Shown: positions 34,358 to 43,767, numbered from the stretch's first letter. The stretch: DNA of 64,000 nt from Candidatus Polarisedimenticolaceae bacterium (GCA_036275915.1 DASUCV010000011.1:248001-312000); one strand, 5' to 3'. Program-made: numbers and translations. Notes: a model not told the origin generated them from the letters alone.

Positions 34358-35938
34358 TCACTTCACCTCGATCATCGAGTAACGCTCCGGTGCCATCGCA
34401 CCGAGGCGATAGGGCAACGGACCGAACACCGACGCATAGAAGCCGGCTCCGGCATAGGAGCGCATCGTTGACGCCGGCAGCGTCGATCCGACCTCGAACC
34501 GATCGGTCGGACCGGTTTTCGACTTGGGCAAGCCGACGATCTGCGTATTGCTGTAACCGAACGCGACGACGTCGCCGGGGTTCAGCTCGGCCGTGACCAT
34601 GTCCAGCGGCTTCGCGCCCCAGGACTCCATGTAGTACTGGAAGCCCCAGTGGCCCTCGAATCGAGCGGTGCGCCCCGCCGCCTTGGCTCGAACGATGCCC
34701 GAGGCCTCTCGGCCGGCGTCGGCGAGCTGAACGTCTCCGACCGTGACGACCAACGTGACGATCGCCGAAACGGCGATGGCCGCCGCCGACATCCATCGCG
34801 GGCGCTCCGGCAGTCGGCGCACGATCAAGATCGCCGCCGCCGGGACCAGGGGAAGGATCGAACGTCCGTTGATCGTCCAGTTCACGAACGACGCGAAGAC
34901 GAACGTTCCCACCACCCAGGCGGCGAGGAGCGCGGCGTCGGGGCTCTTCTCCCGCCGCCAATCATCGATGGCGAGCGCGAGAAGCGAGAGGCCGCCCGCG
35001 ACGAAGAAGGCGGCGTGGACGCCGACCGCCAGACGCTCGGTGTCGGCAATCATCGTGGCGCGTGTCGCAATCAGGTACGCCGCGATCACGGCGACGCCGG
35101 CGGCCGCGATCCAACCGCGCACCTTCCAGAGCCACGGCGCGAAGGCGAGGGCGGCGAGCATGCAACCGCCGGTGAACGAGAGTCCCATGAGCGCACGGTC
35201 GAGGAGCGGGATGTTCTCGCCGGCCCGCCAGTCGGTAGCGTACGCCGCGGCGTCGAGAAGGAGGCCACGACCGTAGAGGTGGCTCGTCCAAGCTTGGTAG
35301 GCCGCGAGCATCGCGACGGGAACGACGAGTGGCGGCGCCCAGCGCCTGAGCGGCGTTCGTCGCAGGAGCGCGTCGAGAACGAAGAGGAGAAGAAACGCCG
35401 CGCCGAAGTACTTCGTCCATGCGGCGACGCCGGCGAGGGTCATCGCGGTCCACAGCCGTCCGTCGCGCCAGAGGACGAGCGCCCACACGCACAGCGCGAG
35501 CATGAGGACGTCGCAGGTCACGCCCGACGCCGTGAGCACGGTCACAGGTGTGAGCCACGAGACGAGGAACGCGAGGAACGGTCTCGCGCAAAGCCTCCGC
35601 GCCAGCTCGAGCGTGCCGAGACCGAGAGCGACGGCAGGTAGGAGGAACGCGACGTGGAGCGTGATCTCCGACCAGCCTGCGACGGAGCCGACCGCGGCGA
35701 TCAAGTACGAGGTCAGTGGAGGATTCTTCGTGATCTCGGCAACGGAACGCGGTGTGAGCGCCCAGTTGACCTGGAAGCCGTACGGGTCGAGAGGGTGATC
35801 GACGATGTGCTTCCCGATCCAGACGAAGAGAGGATCGTCGATGTGAAATGCTTTGCCGACGAAGGGGAGAAGCGTCGCGACGACGATCGCCGCCACGAGT
35901 CGGCGCTGCGCCTTCGGGCTATCGAGCGAAAGGGGCAT
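34358..35938 (-). CDS. Membrane glycosyltransferase, family 39 / PMT_2-like
   Basis: Polytopic inner-membrane protein of 526 residues with about eleven hydrophobic helices. After the first helix comes HIDDPLF, a DD-type motif like the catalytic acidic pair in the first periplasmic loop of ArnT/PMT enzymes; KNPPLTSYL fits the PP loop that follows. These enzymes use polyprenyl-phosphate sugars to glycosylate lipids or proteins. Acceptor and sugar are unknown. The start lies inside the M20 gene and overlaps it by 20 nt, so they are co-transcribed. Confidence 0.8.
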   Translation of the reverse strand: MPLSLDSPKAQRRLVAAIVVATLLPFVGKAFHIDDPLFVWIGKHIVDHPLDPYGFQVNWALTPRSVAEITKNPPLTSYLIAAVGSVAGWSEITLHVAFLLPAVALGLGTLELARRLCARPFLAFLVSWLTPVTVLTASGVTCDVLMLALCVWALVLWRDGRLWTAMTLAGVAAWTKYFGAAFLLLFVLDALLRRTPLRRWAPPLVVPVAMLAAYQAWTSHLYGRGLLLDAAAYATDWRAGENIPLLDRALMGLSFTGGCMLAALAFAPWLWKVRGWIAAAGVAVIAAYLIATRATMIADTERLAVGVHAAFFVAGGLSLLALAIDDWRREKSPDAALLAAWVVGTFVFASFVNWTINGRSILPLVPAAAILIVRRLPERPRWMSAAAIAVSAIVTLVVTVGDVQLADAGREASGIVRAKAAGRTARFEGHWGFQYYMESWGAKPLDMVTAELNPGDVVAFGYSNTQIVGLPKSKTGPTDRFEVGSTLPASTMRSYAGAGFYASVFGPLPYRLGAMAPERYSMIEVK

Positions 35939-37442
35939 CGATCTTCGGCCCGCACGCGATGTCGGCGAGCGCGGCGATCAGGACATGCGTGCCGCGGTGG
36001 AGGTCGTCGATCGAGATCTTCTCGTCGACGTCGTGGCCGGGGTAGGGCTTGCCGGGGAACCACATCCCGAAGGCGATGCTGCTCGGAAGCCGCTTCGCGT
36101 ATGAGCCGCCTCCGCCGACGAACGGGGGCGCGGGCGTGCCGGTCGCCCTCGCATACACCGCCAGGAGGCGCTTCACCAGCTTGCACTCGGGATCGAACGA
36201 GAGCGGCTCGTCGTCCCAGTAGCCGTCCATCGCGAGCTTCGCACCGGTGCGAGCGTTGAAGCGACGGACGACGTCGGTCAGGTAGGCCTTGATCTGCTGG
36301 CCGGTGCGCGGCGGCGGGCGGCGGATCGAGACCTCGAGGCGCAGCGAGCCGTCGTCACGCGGCTTGATCGTGCCGACGTTGACGATGTGCCGGCCCCACA
36401 GCGGGTCGCTCTCGGTGAGGCCGAGCCCCGTGCCGTAGATGTCCCGCCCGGCCATGCGCGCGAAGGCGAGCAGGTCGTTTTCACCGGAAGCGGGCAGCAG
36501 GTTCTCGGTGACGCGCGCCAGGGCGACGAGGGCGTTCCGGCCGCCTTCCGGATTCGTGCCGCCGTGGGCCGACTTTCCATGCGCGATGACGGTGAGCGTC
36601 CCGCCGGGATCGTCGATGAATTCGAGGCGCGTACCTTCGGGAAGAGGACGCTCCTGAAGGCGTGCGACGAGCGAGCCCCACTGGGGCACGCCGCGAATCC
36701 ACTGGAGAACCAGCTCGGCGCGGTCGGGGACGATGCTCGCCGAGAGGCCGGCGCTCAAGCTCTTGATGCGGAACGGAAGCTCGGCGTTCGATCGCGCTCC
36801 CGGTTTCGCGTCGAGGTAGAGGCCGGTCCACGCCTTCTCGCCGACGACGACGGGGAAGTCGTAGTCGAGGACGAGCGAGTAGTCCGGCGGCGCATGGCCG
36901 GCGAGATACTCCTTCATGTCGAGGTTGTCGCTCTCCTCGTCGCTGCCGACGAGGAGGCGGATCGTGTGCGAGCGCGCCGGCCCCGCCGCATCGAGCGCCT
37001 TCATCGCGAGGAGGGCCTGCACGATCGGGCCCTTGTCGTCGGCGGCGCCGCGCCCGAGCACGTAGCCGTCCTTGTCGGCTCCGGCGAACGGCGGGATCGA
37101 CCAGGCCTTCTCGTCCACCGGCTGCACGTCGCCGTGGGCGACGAGACCCAGCACCGGCGCTCCGGTGGGTCCCGCCAGCTCGACCTCGACGACCTTGCCC
37201 GCATTCCGTGTCGTGAATCCCATCGCCGTCCCGGTCTTGATCAACCACGCCTGCTGCGCGTCGCGGGCGGCGATGTTGCCCTTGACGGTCGGGAAGCGGA
37301 TCGCTTCCTCGAGAAGCGGCACGAGACGCGGCTTCAGATCGGCGTCGTAGAACGCCGCCGGGTCCTTCGGCCTCGAAGGTCCGGCGCAGCTCGCGAGCGC
37401 TACGAGCACCAGCGCGGCGAAAGTGCGCAGGCGGTCGATCAT
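35919..37442 (-). CDS. M20-family dipeptidase, lipoprotein
   Basis: Zinc dipeptidase of the PepV/Sapep type, 507 residues. The N-terminus has a lipobox (LVALASC, lipidated Cys19), so it is membrane-tethered on the outer face of the inner membrane or in the outer membrane. Metal ligands are apparent in LVAHGDVQPV (His), GRGAADDKGP (bridging Asp), GSDEESDN (catalytic and metal Glu) and LVLDYDFPV; GHDVDEKIS supplies the final His. The HGKSAHGGTNPEGGRNAL segment marks the lid/dimerisation domain. TATTCT (complement of 37483-37488) and GGAGG before the ATG support the start. Confidence 0.92.
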   Translation of the reverse strand: MIDRLRTFAALVLVALASCAGPSRPKDPAAFYDADLKPRLVPLLEEAIRFPTVKGNIAARDAQQAWLIKTGTAMGFTTRNAGKVVEVELAGPTGAPVLGLVAHGDVQPVDEKAWSIPPFAGADKDGYVLGRGAADDKGPIVQALLAMKALDAAGPARSHTIRLLVGSDEESDNLDMKEYLAGHAPPDYSLVLDYDFPVVVGEKAWTGLYLDAKPGARSNAELPFRIKSLSAGLSASIVPDRAELVLQWIRGVPQWGSLVARLQERPLPEGTRLEFIDDPGGTLTVIAHGKSAHGGTNPEGGRNALVALARVTENLLPASGENDLLAFARMAGRDIYGTGLGLTESDPLWGRHIVNVGTIKPRDDGSLRLEVSIRRPPPRTGQQIKAYLTDVVRRFNARTGAKLAMDGYWDDEPLSFDPECKLVKRLLAVYARATGTPAPPFVGGGGSYAKRLPSSIAFGMWFPGKPYPGHDVDEKISIDDLHRGTHVLIAALADIACGPKIDAPFAR

Positions 37443-37569
37443 CTGGCCTCCGGCGAGGACGGGACGTCATCGCGAGCGCACAGAATAGCGCGCAAGAAGC
37501 GCGGGAACGCCGGGCATCGGGGTTGCGTTAGACGCTTCCGAGCCCGAAGTTGTCGGGTGGGAGATCACC

Positions 37570-39666
37570 ATGAGAACGACCAGCGTCCTGACGCTCGCCG
37601 CCCTCACCGGCCTGGCCGCCATTGGCGTGGTGCACGCCGACGATCTCGCGCCGCGAAAGGCGGTGCCCAAGGTCGCGCTCGAGTACAAGCGCGATCCGGC
37701 GGCCCGGCGCGATCCCGACGACGCTCCCGCGAAATCCGCGCCCGATCTTCCCGACGACCTCAAGGTCGTCGTCACGGTCTCACCGCAGGTCGCCGCCGCG
37801 CGTCGCGGCGCGCCGCGTCCCGCCGCCGATCCCGAGACGCTGGGGGACAAGGCCGGCGAGACGATGGCGCTCGAGGCGACGCGCGAATGGGGCTGGCGCC
37901 AGTACTGGCGCGCCGGCTTCCAGCGCGGTGCCCGCGAAGCCTTGAACGACCCGCGCCCCGCGACTTGGGAGCGCCGCGAAGGGTTCCGCTACGGCCGGCT
38001 CGACCCGCGCGCGATGACGGTCGGCGGGTCGATCGCGCAAGACGCCGCCGTCGACGCCGCCGCCGGCATCGCGGCCGACCGCGTGCGCGCGCAGTTCGCC
38101 GATCTCTCACGCGATCCGCGGAACGACCCCGCGTCGCCCGGCGCCGCCGCCGCGTCCTCCCGGTTCATGCCTTCGGGACCGTGGGCCGACCAGCCGGTCT
38201 TCGACGACGTCTTCGCCGCGATGCCGTTCGGTTCCGCGCCGGGCCTGAGCCGCGACGCGCGCGCCGCCCTCGACGGCTGGGACGCGCAGCCCGCCGGGCT
38301 GACGCGCGACGCGAGCGCCTCGCGCGCCTACGACGGCGCCTGGAAGGATTCCGCCTACGCGTTCGCCGTCTGGCGCGACCGCCAGCGCCCCGGTTCGTAC
38401 TGGACGAAGTTCGGTCCCGGCGAGCGCGATCGCTTCCGCGCGGCGTTCTTCGAGAGCTTCGACGACACCTTCGCGGCCGTCGATCTCCGCCAGGTGTACG
38501 CCGGCTGGCGCGTCGGCTACGCCGACGGCTGGCGCTACGGCCGGGCCGTCAACGCCGAGTGGGCATACCGGCAGGGTTACGCCGACGGCTTCAACGACGG
38601 CGTCAGGGCCGCCGCCGCGATGTCGTTCGGCTTCCTGTTCGACAAGGCGTACGCCGCCGCGTACGAGCGTGAGTACCAGAACTGGTCGCGGAACCCGCGG
38701 CCGGCGCTCGAGGACGTGCACGTCGTCGACGCCGGCGGCGACGGCGTCGTCGAGCCGGGCGAGCGCGTGATGCTCGCCGGCAACATCGTGAACTACGGCG
38801 GCGCCGACGGCACCGCCGACGTGAGTGTCCACGGCACGATCCTGACGGCCGGCGACGACGCCAGCGTCCGCGTGGCGGCGCGCAGCCGCGTCCCGATGCC
38901 CCGCCTCGTCCTCGCGGTCGCCGGCAACGTCCCGCCGCGCACGCAGGCCGACCTCGTCGTCGGCCTCGACGACGACCGGCAGAAGGTCCCCGTCTACGTG
39001 TCGTGGCCGCTCGAGCTGGCGAACGAGCCTTCGATCGAATCGGACCCGCTCCGCGGCACCGTGCGCGTCGCGCTCGCGGTCGCGAACCGCAGCCGCAACC
39101 CGATGCGCGCCGAGACCTCGATCGCAGGCAGCGGCGAGCCGCGCCGCGATCGTCTCGACGTCCCCGCCGGCGGCACCGCCACGACCGAAGCGGTCTACGA
39201 CGGTCTCCGCCCGCTCGACCTCCTCGCCGGCACCCCGCGCTTCGACGTCAGCGTCGCGCGCGACGGCACGCTCCAGGACACGCGCACCGTGACGCTCGCG
39301 CCCGCCTCGACCGATCTCTCGAGCCCCGATCTCGTGAGCTACATGATCGAGCTCGCCCACACCCAGCGCGTTCCGATGCGCGACATCACCCAGGCGCGCG
39401 CGCTCCTCATGGACCGCATGCGCGCCGACTGGCAGCGTGCGATCGCGGCGGACGGCAACCCCTACAAGGTCGACTTCGAGGAGGGCAGCGCCTCAACCGC
39501 CCTCGGCGAGCTCGTGCGCGCCGTGGGCGGGACCAAGGGCCGCTTCGCGAACCCCGATGTCTTCGACGGCGCCGGCTCCGACATCTCGGCGCTCGCCGAG
39601 GATCTGCCCGGCGCGCACCCGATGCTGCGCAAGTGGATGAAGAAGCTGGCGAAACGGGTCGGTTAG
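37570..39666 (+). CDS. Hypothetical secreted protein with GYADG repeats
   Basis: Exported protein of 698 residues with a signal peptide (MRTTSVLTLAALTGLAAIGVVHA). The N-terminal third is low in complexity and Asp/Arg/Ala-rich. A middle part repeats aromatic YxxGW/GYxDG units (WRAGFQRGAREAL, YAGWRVGYADGWRYGRAV, YRQGYADGFNDGVR). After residue 385 (VHVVDAGGDGVVEPGERVML) comes an immunoglobulin-like beta region resembling CARDB-type domains, then a helical C-terminus. No family could be named. The last four bases overlap the convergent HEAT gene, leaving no room for a terminator. Confidence 0.7.
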   Translation: MRTTSVLTLAALTGLAAIGVVHADDLAPRKAVPKVALEYKRDPAARRDPDDAPAKSAPDLPDDLKVVVTVSPQVAAARRGAPRPAADPETLGDKAGETMALEATREWGWRQYWRAGFQRGAREALNDPRPATWERREGFRYGRLDPRAMTVGGSIAQDAAVDAAAGIAADRVRAQFADLSRDPRNDPASPGAAAASSRFMPSGPWADQPVFDDVFAAMPFGSAPGLSRDARAALDGWDAQPAGLTRDASASRAYDGAWKDSAYAFAVWRDRQRPGSYWTKFGPGERDRFRAAFFESFDDTFAAVDLRQVYAGWRVGYADGWRYGRAVNAEWAYRQGYADGFNDGVRAAAAMSFGFLFDKAYAAAYEREYQNWSRNPRPALEDVHVVDAGGDGVVEPGERVMLAGNIVNYGGADGTADVSVHGTILTAGDDASVRVAARSRVPMPRLVLAVAGNVPPRTQADLVVGLDDDRQKVPVYVSWPLELANEPSIESDPLRGTVRVALAVANRSRNPMRAETSIAGSGEPRRDRLDVPAGGTATTEAVYDGLRPLDLLAGTPRFDVSVARDGTLQDTRTVTLAPASTDLSSPDLVSYMIELAHTQRVPMRDITQARALLMDRMRADWQRAIAADGNPYKVDFEEGSASTALGELVRAVGGTKGRFANPDVFDGAGSDISALAEDLPGAHPMLRKWMKKLAKRVG

Positions 39667-41087
39667 TCGTCGGAGTGAGTGAGCGCGGCAACGCGCGCCA
39701 TGATCTCCTCGTCGCCGCTCCACCACGCGACGTTCTCGCGGAGCCAGATCAAGAGACCGAGCTGGAGCTGTCCCTCGGTGCCTTCGATGAGATCGACCAC
39801 CCAGGAAATCTGATCGCGATCGCCCGTGGCGGCGGACAAGCGCACGCCGACGACCTGATCGCTTTCGTCGAACGTCACGGCAAACCCGGATCGCTCGGCT
39901 AGGCGCCAACCCGGGGACGCAAGCTCGGTCATCGGTATGTCGAACTCCACGGGAGGACGGGACGTCGCGTCTGCCGTGCCCTCCTGCACCAGCACGCTTT
40001 CCGGGACCCAGCACGCGAACGTGCCGGACATCACGAGGTACCAGATTTCGCCTTTCCATTCGAAGACGTCGTGCGCGGTGACCGACCTGCCGTCGACGAG
40101 CCTCGGGCGAATCGCATCCGGGTTTTCGTATCCCGGCACCTCCCAGCAACGCACCGAACGCGAGCGATCGCTCGCCCGGAGCGCAAACGATCCGAAAGAC
40201 AGCTCGCGGTTTTCGGCGGAAAACTGAAGAAGCACCGGCAGGAGGCGCGCCGACGTTCTACCAGTCACGACGGGCTCCTTGACACTCGCCTGCGATCCTC
40301 CCTCGTCGTCCTTGGGGGGCGGATCGGGCGCCCGAGGTGCAAGCCACGCGACCGCCGCGTGGGCGACTGTGGGATTGTCGGAGAGCGTCAGGCGGCGGAG
40401 TGCCTTGAGCGCATCTGGACGATCAATCCACCTTCCGAGATACGACAGCGCGAGAGCGGCACGCGGCCCGTCGCTGTCGGCGACCCGCTCGATCACCTGC
40501 ACGCTCCGCGGCATCGCCAGATCGCCGACCGCTTCGAGCGCCGCGTCTCCGAGCACGCCCGGATCGTCGTGCGCAAGCTCCTCGAATTGGCCGATGTTTG
40601 TCGTGTCCTGTTCGCTCGCGAGCGCAAGAGCGACCTCGGACAATACCCAGGACCGCGGTTCGCTCTCCCACATCCGTAGGAGCCGTGGCACGACCGGGCG
40701 TTCGCACGTGTCCTCGGTGACGATGGCGGCGGCGCGGCGGCGGACGTTCGGCGACGGGTGCGATAGCGCTGCGACGGCGAATCCGTCGAGCGCGTCGCAG
40801 TCGAGCTCGATCGCGTCCATCAGGCGGGCGACGATGCGATCGTCCGACTCGTTGCGAAGGATTTGTCCGAGGGTGCGCAGCGCCTGCACGCTGCAGCCGT
40901 CGAGGTCTTCGTCCTCATCCAGAAGATCCTGGATGTGGGGAACGCCGTCGCTCACGAGCTGCCACCGCTCGGTGAACGATCCCCAGCGAAGTATCGACAA
41001 CGTCGCCATCAGCTCATCGCAAGCCGTCGAATCGTTCGGGGCCGATGTGAGCGACATCATGAATGCGAGCGGTAGGAAAGCGTTCAT
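39663..41087 (-). CDS. HEAT-repeat protein, probably exported
   Basis: Protein of 474 residues. A short hydrophobic start (MNAFLPLAFMMSLTSAP) may be a signal peptide. Residues ~50-260 are HEAT/PBS-lyase-like helical repeats (SHPSPNVRRRAAAIVTED, LGDAALEAVGDLAMPRSVQV, LSDNPTVAHAAVAWLAP). The C-terminal 200 residues are a beta-rich domain with many tryptophans (VFEWKGEIWYLVMSG, WVVDLIEGTEGQLQLGL), not recognised. GGGAGGGCC precedes the start. GC content is lower than that of neighbouring genes. Role unknown; HEAT repeats suggest protein binding. Confidence 0.7.
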   Translation of the reverse strand: MNAFLPLAFMMSLTSAPNDSTACDELMATLSILRWGSFTERWQLVSDGVPHIQDLLDEDEDLDGCSVQALRTLGQILRNESDDRIVARLMDAIELDCDALDGFAVAALSHPSPNVRRRAAAIVTEDTCERPVVPRLLRMWESEPRSWVLSEVALALASEQDTTNIGQFEELAHDDPGVLGDAALEAVGDLAMPRSVQVIERVADSDGPRAALALSYLGRWIDRPDALKALRRLTLSDNPTVAHAAVAWLAPRAPDPPPKDDEGGSQASVKEPVVTGRTSARLLPVLLQFSAENRELSFGSFALRASDRSRSVRCWEVPGYENPDAIRPRLVDGRSVTAHDVFEWKGEIWYLVMSGTFACWVPESVLVQEGTADATSRPPVEFDIPMTELASPGWRLAERSGFAVTFDESDQVVGVRLSAATGDRDQISWVVDLIEGTEGQLQLGLLIWLRENVAWWSGDEEIMARVAALTHSDD

Positions 41088-41234
41088 CGTCCGGCCCTCC
41101 CGTGATGTGCATCGACACTAGGCCCGACGCGCGCTGACGAGAGGCTCGTCGATCGATCCGCGTTGCAAGCGTCCCGCGCGAATCGCGGTGGAGAATCCGC
41201 GAGCCACGACTGGGTATTCGGAGATGGCGGTCTC

Positions 41235-41277
41235 GCGTACCACCGGTGGTACATCGTTGTACCGTCCGTGGTACGCG
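41235..41277. repeat. Nested palindrome with GTACCACCGGTGGTAC core
   Basis: A perfect 16-bp palindrome gtaccaccggtggtac (41237-41252) lies inside a larger inverted repeat with outer arms cgcgtaccac (41235-41244) and gtggtacgcg (41268-41277). It sits in the 268-nt gap between the HEAT and BNR genes, upstream of REP-like copy 4. It could be an operator for a dimeric repressor or part of the mobile repeat. The rest of the gap (41088-41234) shows nothing recognisable beyond the HEAT gene leader. Confidence 0.5.
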
Positions 41278-41280
41278 GCA

Positions 41281-41358
41281 CTCCGTTCTCCGAAAACATG
41301 ACTCCGCTTTCGCTCCGGGAATTCGGAGAAGCGGAGTTTCGGAAGCTGTCCCCTCTTA
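41281..41358. repeat. REP-like GGGGAC palindrome, copy 4
   Basis: Imperfect hairpin with inner arms actccgctt/aagcggagt and outer ttctccgaaaa/tttcggaa, ending ggaagctgtcccctctta. On the minus strand the end reads TAAGAGGGGACAGCTTCC, so it includes the stop codon of the BNR-type gene. The GAGTTTCGGAAGCTGTCCCC end is identical to that of copy 5. Here only the right end borders a gene terminus. Confidence 0.65.
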
Positions 41359-42561
41359 CGGCAGGGTGACGAGCGCGGCGCGGAGCTTGGCGGGGGAGCC
41401 GGTCTCGGTCCAGGCGGCGAGCACCTCGCGCGCGCCGGTGGCGGCGATGCGCGGGTAGCCGGAGGAGCGCGCCGCGGAGGTGGTGCCGACGACGACGGGC
41501 GCCGCGAGCGTGCCGTCGGCGCCGATGCGGCGGACGGTGACCTCGCCGCGGTCGCCCTTCTTCTCGAGCCACGCGACGACGGGGGAGCCGTCGGGAAGCA
41601 GGGCGGCGTCGACGCGGCCGCCGGGAGTGCCGGCGTCGAGACGAACGGGCGGCGAGAACGTCCCGGCGCCGTCGGTCGATCGCACCGCCCACACGGATGG
41701 GCCGGCGCCCGCGCCGGTGAACCACGCGACCACGGTACGATCGCCCTGCGCCGCCACGGCGGGGCCGTTCGTCGGGCATGCCGTCAGGCGCCAGCCGTCG
41801 GCGTGCACGGTATCCGGGGGCTGCCAGCGGCCCTCTCGCTGGCGCACCACCGACGTGTCGCGGCGCTCGTCGGCGTCGCGGTCGCGGTAGGCGACGACGG
41901 GGCCGGAGGCGGTGGCGGCGCCGGCGGTCTTGCAGCAGTCGCAGACGCGGGGGTCGAGGACCGTCTCGGGGCCGAACGCCTGGCCGTCCCACTGCGCCCA
42001 GTAGAGGGCGGTGCCCCCCTCGCCGTAGCTGGCCAGCTCGCCGGCGCGACCGTCGAGCCAGGCCATGCCGAACCGTCCGGCCTGGGCCAGCGGGATCAGG
42101 CTGGCCAGCCCGTGCTCGGTCGCGGTGTCGTCGCGGTGAGGGCGCGTGGGAGCGCTCCAGGTGCCGCCTCCGTCGCGCGAGACGGCGGTGAGAAGGTCCG
42201 TGGCGTGGGTCGAGCCGTCGCGCTTGACGCACCAGTGCGCGGCGAGGCCGCCGCCGGCCAGAGGGACGACACCGGGGACGTCGGCGCCATTCGCGGCGAG
42301 GTGGGGGTCCTGCTCCGCAGTCCGCGCGGCGCTCCAGCCGCTCGCGTCACGCACGGCATAGCGAAGCGTGCCGCCGTCTCCCTGCGGCTCGACCCAGCTC
42401 AGGACGACGCGTCCGTCGAACGAGGTGAGACGCGGCGCGATCGCGCCGGGGGCGGCCGGAGGATCGAGGGGACGAACGGCGGTCGCGGACGGCGTGCCCT
42501 TGGAGCAGGCCGCCGCGCCGACGAGCAGCGCGGCCAGGAGTGCGGTGCGGGGGACGCCCAT
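41356..42561 (-). CDS. BNR/sialidase-like beta-propeller lipoprotein with CDCC motif
   Basis: Exported lipoprotein of 401 residues; lipobox LLVGAAAC near residue 20. Repeats such as VSRDGGGTWSAPT and VRSTDGAGTFSPP are bacterial-neuraminidase (Asp-box) repeats of a six-bladed propeller. The catalytic Arg triad of true sialidases is not evident, and the central DPRVCDCCKTAG suggests a metal- or disulfide-holding site, so enzyme function is unproven. I start at MGVPRTALL (42561): TATAAC (complement of 42571-42576) lies 9 nt upstream with no Shine-Dalgarno. An in-frame start at 42582 is possible but lies across that box. Confidence 0.75.
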   Translation of the reverse strand: MGVPRTALLAALLVGAAACSKGTPSATAVRPLDPPAAPGAIAPRLTSFDGRVVLSWVEPQGDGGTLRYAVRDASGWSAARTAEQDPHLAANGADVPGVVPLAGGGLAAHWCVKRDGSTHATDLLTAVSRDGGGTWSAPTRPHRDDTATEHGLASLIPLAQAGRFGMAWLDGRAGELASYGEGGTALYWAQWDGQAFGPETVLDPRVCDCCKTAGAATASGPVVAYRDRDADERRDTSVVRQREGRWQPPDTVHADGWRLTACPTNGPAVAAQGDRTVVAWFTGAGAGPSVWAVRSTDGAGTFSPPVRLDAGTPGGRVDAALLPDGSPVVAWLEKKGDRGEVTVRRIGADGTLAAPVVVGTTSAARSSGYPRIAATGAREVLAAWTETGSPAKLRAALVTLP

Positions 42562-42610
42562 GGAGGGTCTGTTATACGACACGACCCTCCGGCGGCGCCC
42601 GCGGCGCCGG

Positions 42611-43120
42611 CTAGGTGCCGTAAGGCTCGATGACGAAGGTCGTGTGGTCCGGAATCGTGTCGATGATCCGGCCCTTGTAGAGCTTCTTGAGCCAGTCCGC
42701 GAGGTGCGCGTCCTGCGTCGAGATGCTGAAGCCGACGAGGACGCCGGTCGAGGGCTGCGTCGGGTTCCCGCTGCCGTCCATCCAGAGCTCCCAGTCGTAC
42801 TGGTAGTCCTCGTGTGTCCAGAGGATGCGGTTCTGGAGGTACGGGGTCAGCTCGGGCGGCTCGACGCCGGCGCTGACCTCGAGCGGGTAGTAGCTATGAT
42901 CGGCGTACTGCTGGTGCACGGCGAGGCGCACGGTGTTGAAGTCCTCGATGATGCGGCTCGCCTTCGCGCGGTAGAGCGATTCGTACAGCTCGGGGATCGC
43001 GATGTTCGCGATGATCCCGATGACGCAGCAAGTGATCATCAGCTCGAGCAGCGTGTAGCCCGCTTCGCGCGACCGCTTTACCGGGGCGCGCTCGGCGGTC
43101 CGTTCCGCGGCGGTCGTCAT
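42611..43120 (-). CDS. Type IV prepilin-like protein
   Basis: Pseudopilin or minor pilin, 169 residues. A 21-residue basic leader is followed by the prepilin peptidase site G|YTLLELM (Gly21) and a hydrophobic N-methylated helix (ITCCVIGIIANIAIP). Glu at +5 is present. The globular part is short and acidic. The gene overlaps the stop of the upstream membrane protein as ATGA, so the pair is co-translated. No pilus assembly genes are in the window, so it may belong to a type II secretion-like or pilus system encoded elsewhere. Confidence 0.88.
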   Translation of the reverse strand: MTTAAERTAERAPVKRSREAGYTLLELMITCCVIGIIANIAIPELYESLYRAKASRIIEDFNTVRLAVHQQYADHSYYPLEVSAGVEPPELTPYLQNRILWTHEDYQYDWELWMDGSGNPTQPSTGVLVGFSISTQDAHLADWLKKLYKGRIIDTIPDHTTFVIEPYGT

Positions 43121-43767
43121 TGGTGGTTCTCCGTGGTCAGCATCTCTTTGGGCGTGCCGAAGTACTTGTCCAGCGCGACCGTGCTGTCGTACTCGAGCTT
43201 GGATCCGTGAAGATCGACGGCGACGACGTAGACGTTCGGATCGACGCGGGTATAGCTGTACGGCGGGCTCGCCAGGCCGGTGTCGGCGAGCGAGGCCGGT
43301 GTGACGCCGTGCTCGCGCCGGTACGCTTCGACCTTGATCGCCGCCATGTACAGCGCCTGTTTCAGGTGGAACGGGCTGGGCGGCGGCGGCACCGGCGGTC
43401 CCTGCATGAGCTTCGACAGGTTCCAGACGGTGAGCCCCACGAAGAGGGCGGCGGAGAGGATGGCGACGGGCTTGACCCAGGTTCTGGGCCGGTCCTCGTT
43501 CATCTTCGCGTCGCTCTTGAGCGTCAGGATCATTTTCCCGGGCGCCCCGATGACGTACGCGTCTTCGGGAGCGTCGGGGTCGGCCTCCGCCTCCTGGACG
43601 GGTGCGTCCGCGGCGGGCACGTCGGGATCGAGCTCATCGATCAGCGTTTGATACTTGATCCCCCGAGTCTCGGGCGCGCGAGGAGCGGCAGGTTGGGCCG
43701 GCTGGGCCGGCGTCTCGGCCACCGGAACATCCGGATCGATCAGATCGTTCAGCGGTTGATACTTCAT
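43117..43767 (-). CDS. Membrane-anchored partner of the prepilin, with duplicated N-terminal motif
   Basis: Protein of 216 residues. A Pro/Ala/Asp-rich cytoplasmic N-terminus carries the same motif twice: KYQPLNDLIDPDVPVAE (2-18) and KYQTLIDELDPDVPAAD (38-54). One membrane helix at about 100-118 (PVAILSAALFVGLTVW) is followed by a small extracytoplasmic domain with a helix and SYTRVDPNVYVVAVDL. That domain resembles a pilin-like head without a prepilin leader. The repeated peptide suggests docking to two copies of a cytoplasmic partner. No family was recognised. The gene is translationally coupled to the prepilin gene. Confidence 0.65.
   Translation of the reverse strand: MKYQPLNDLIDPDVPVAETPAQPAQPAAPRAPETRGIKYQTLIDELDPDVPAADAPVQEAEADPDAPEDAYVIGAPGKMILTLKSDAKMNEDRPRTWVKPVAILSAALFVGLTVWNLSKLMQGPPVPPPPSPFHLKQALYMAAIKVEAYRREHGVTPASLADTGLASPPYSYTRVDPNVYVVAVDLHGSKLEYDSTVALDKYFGTPKEMLTTENHQ

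Noticed and set aside
41163-41369. A 68-codon plus-strand frame in the gap before the BNR gene
   Set aside because: It runs through the nested palindrome and the REP-like copy, has no ribosome-binding site and shows no domain.
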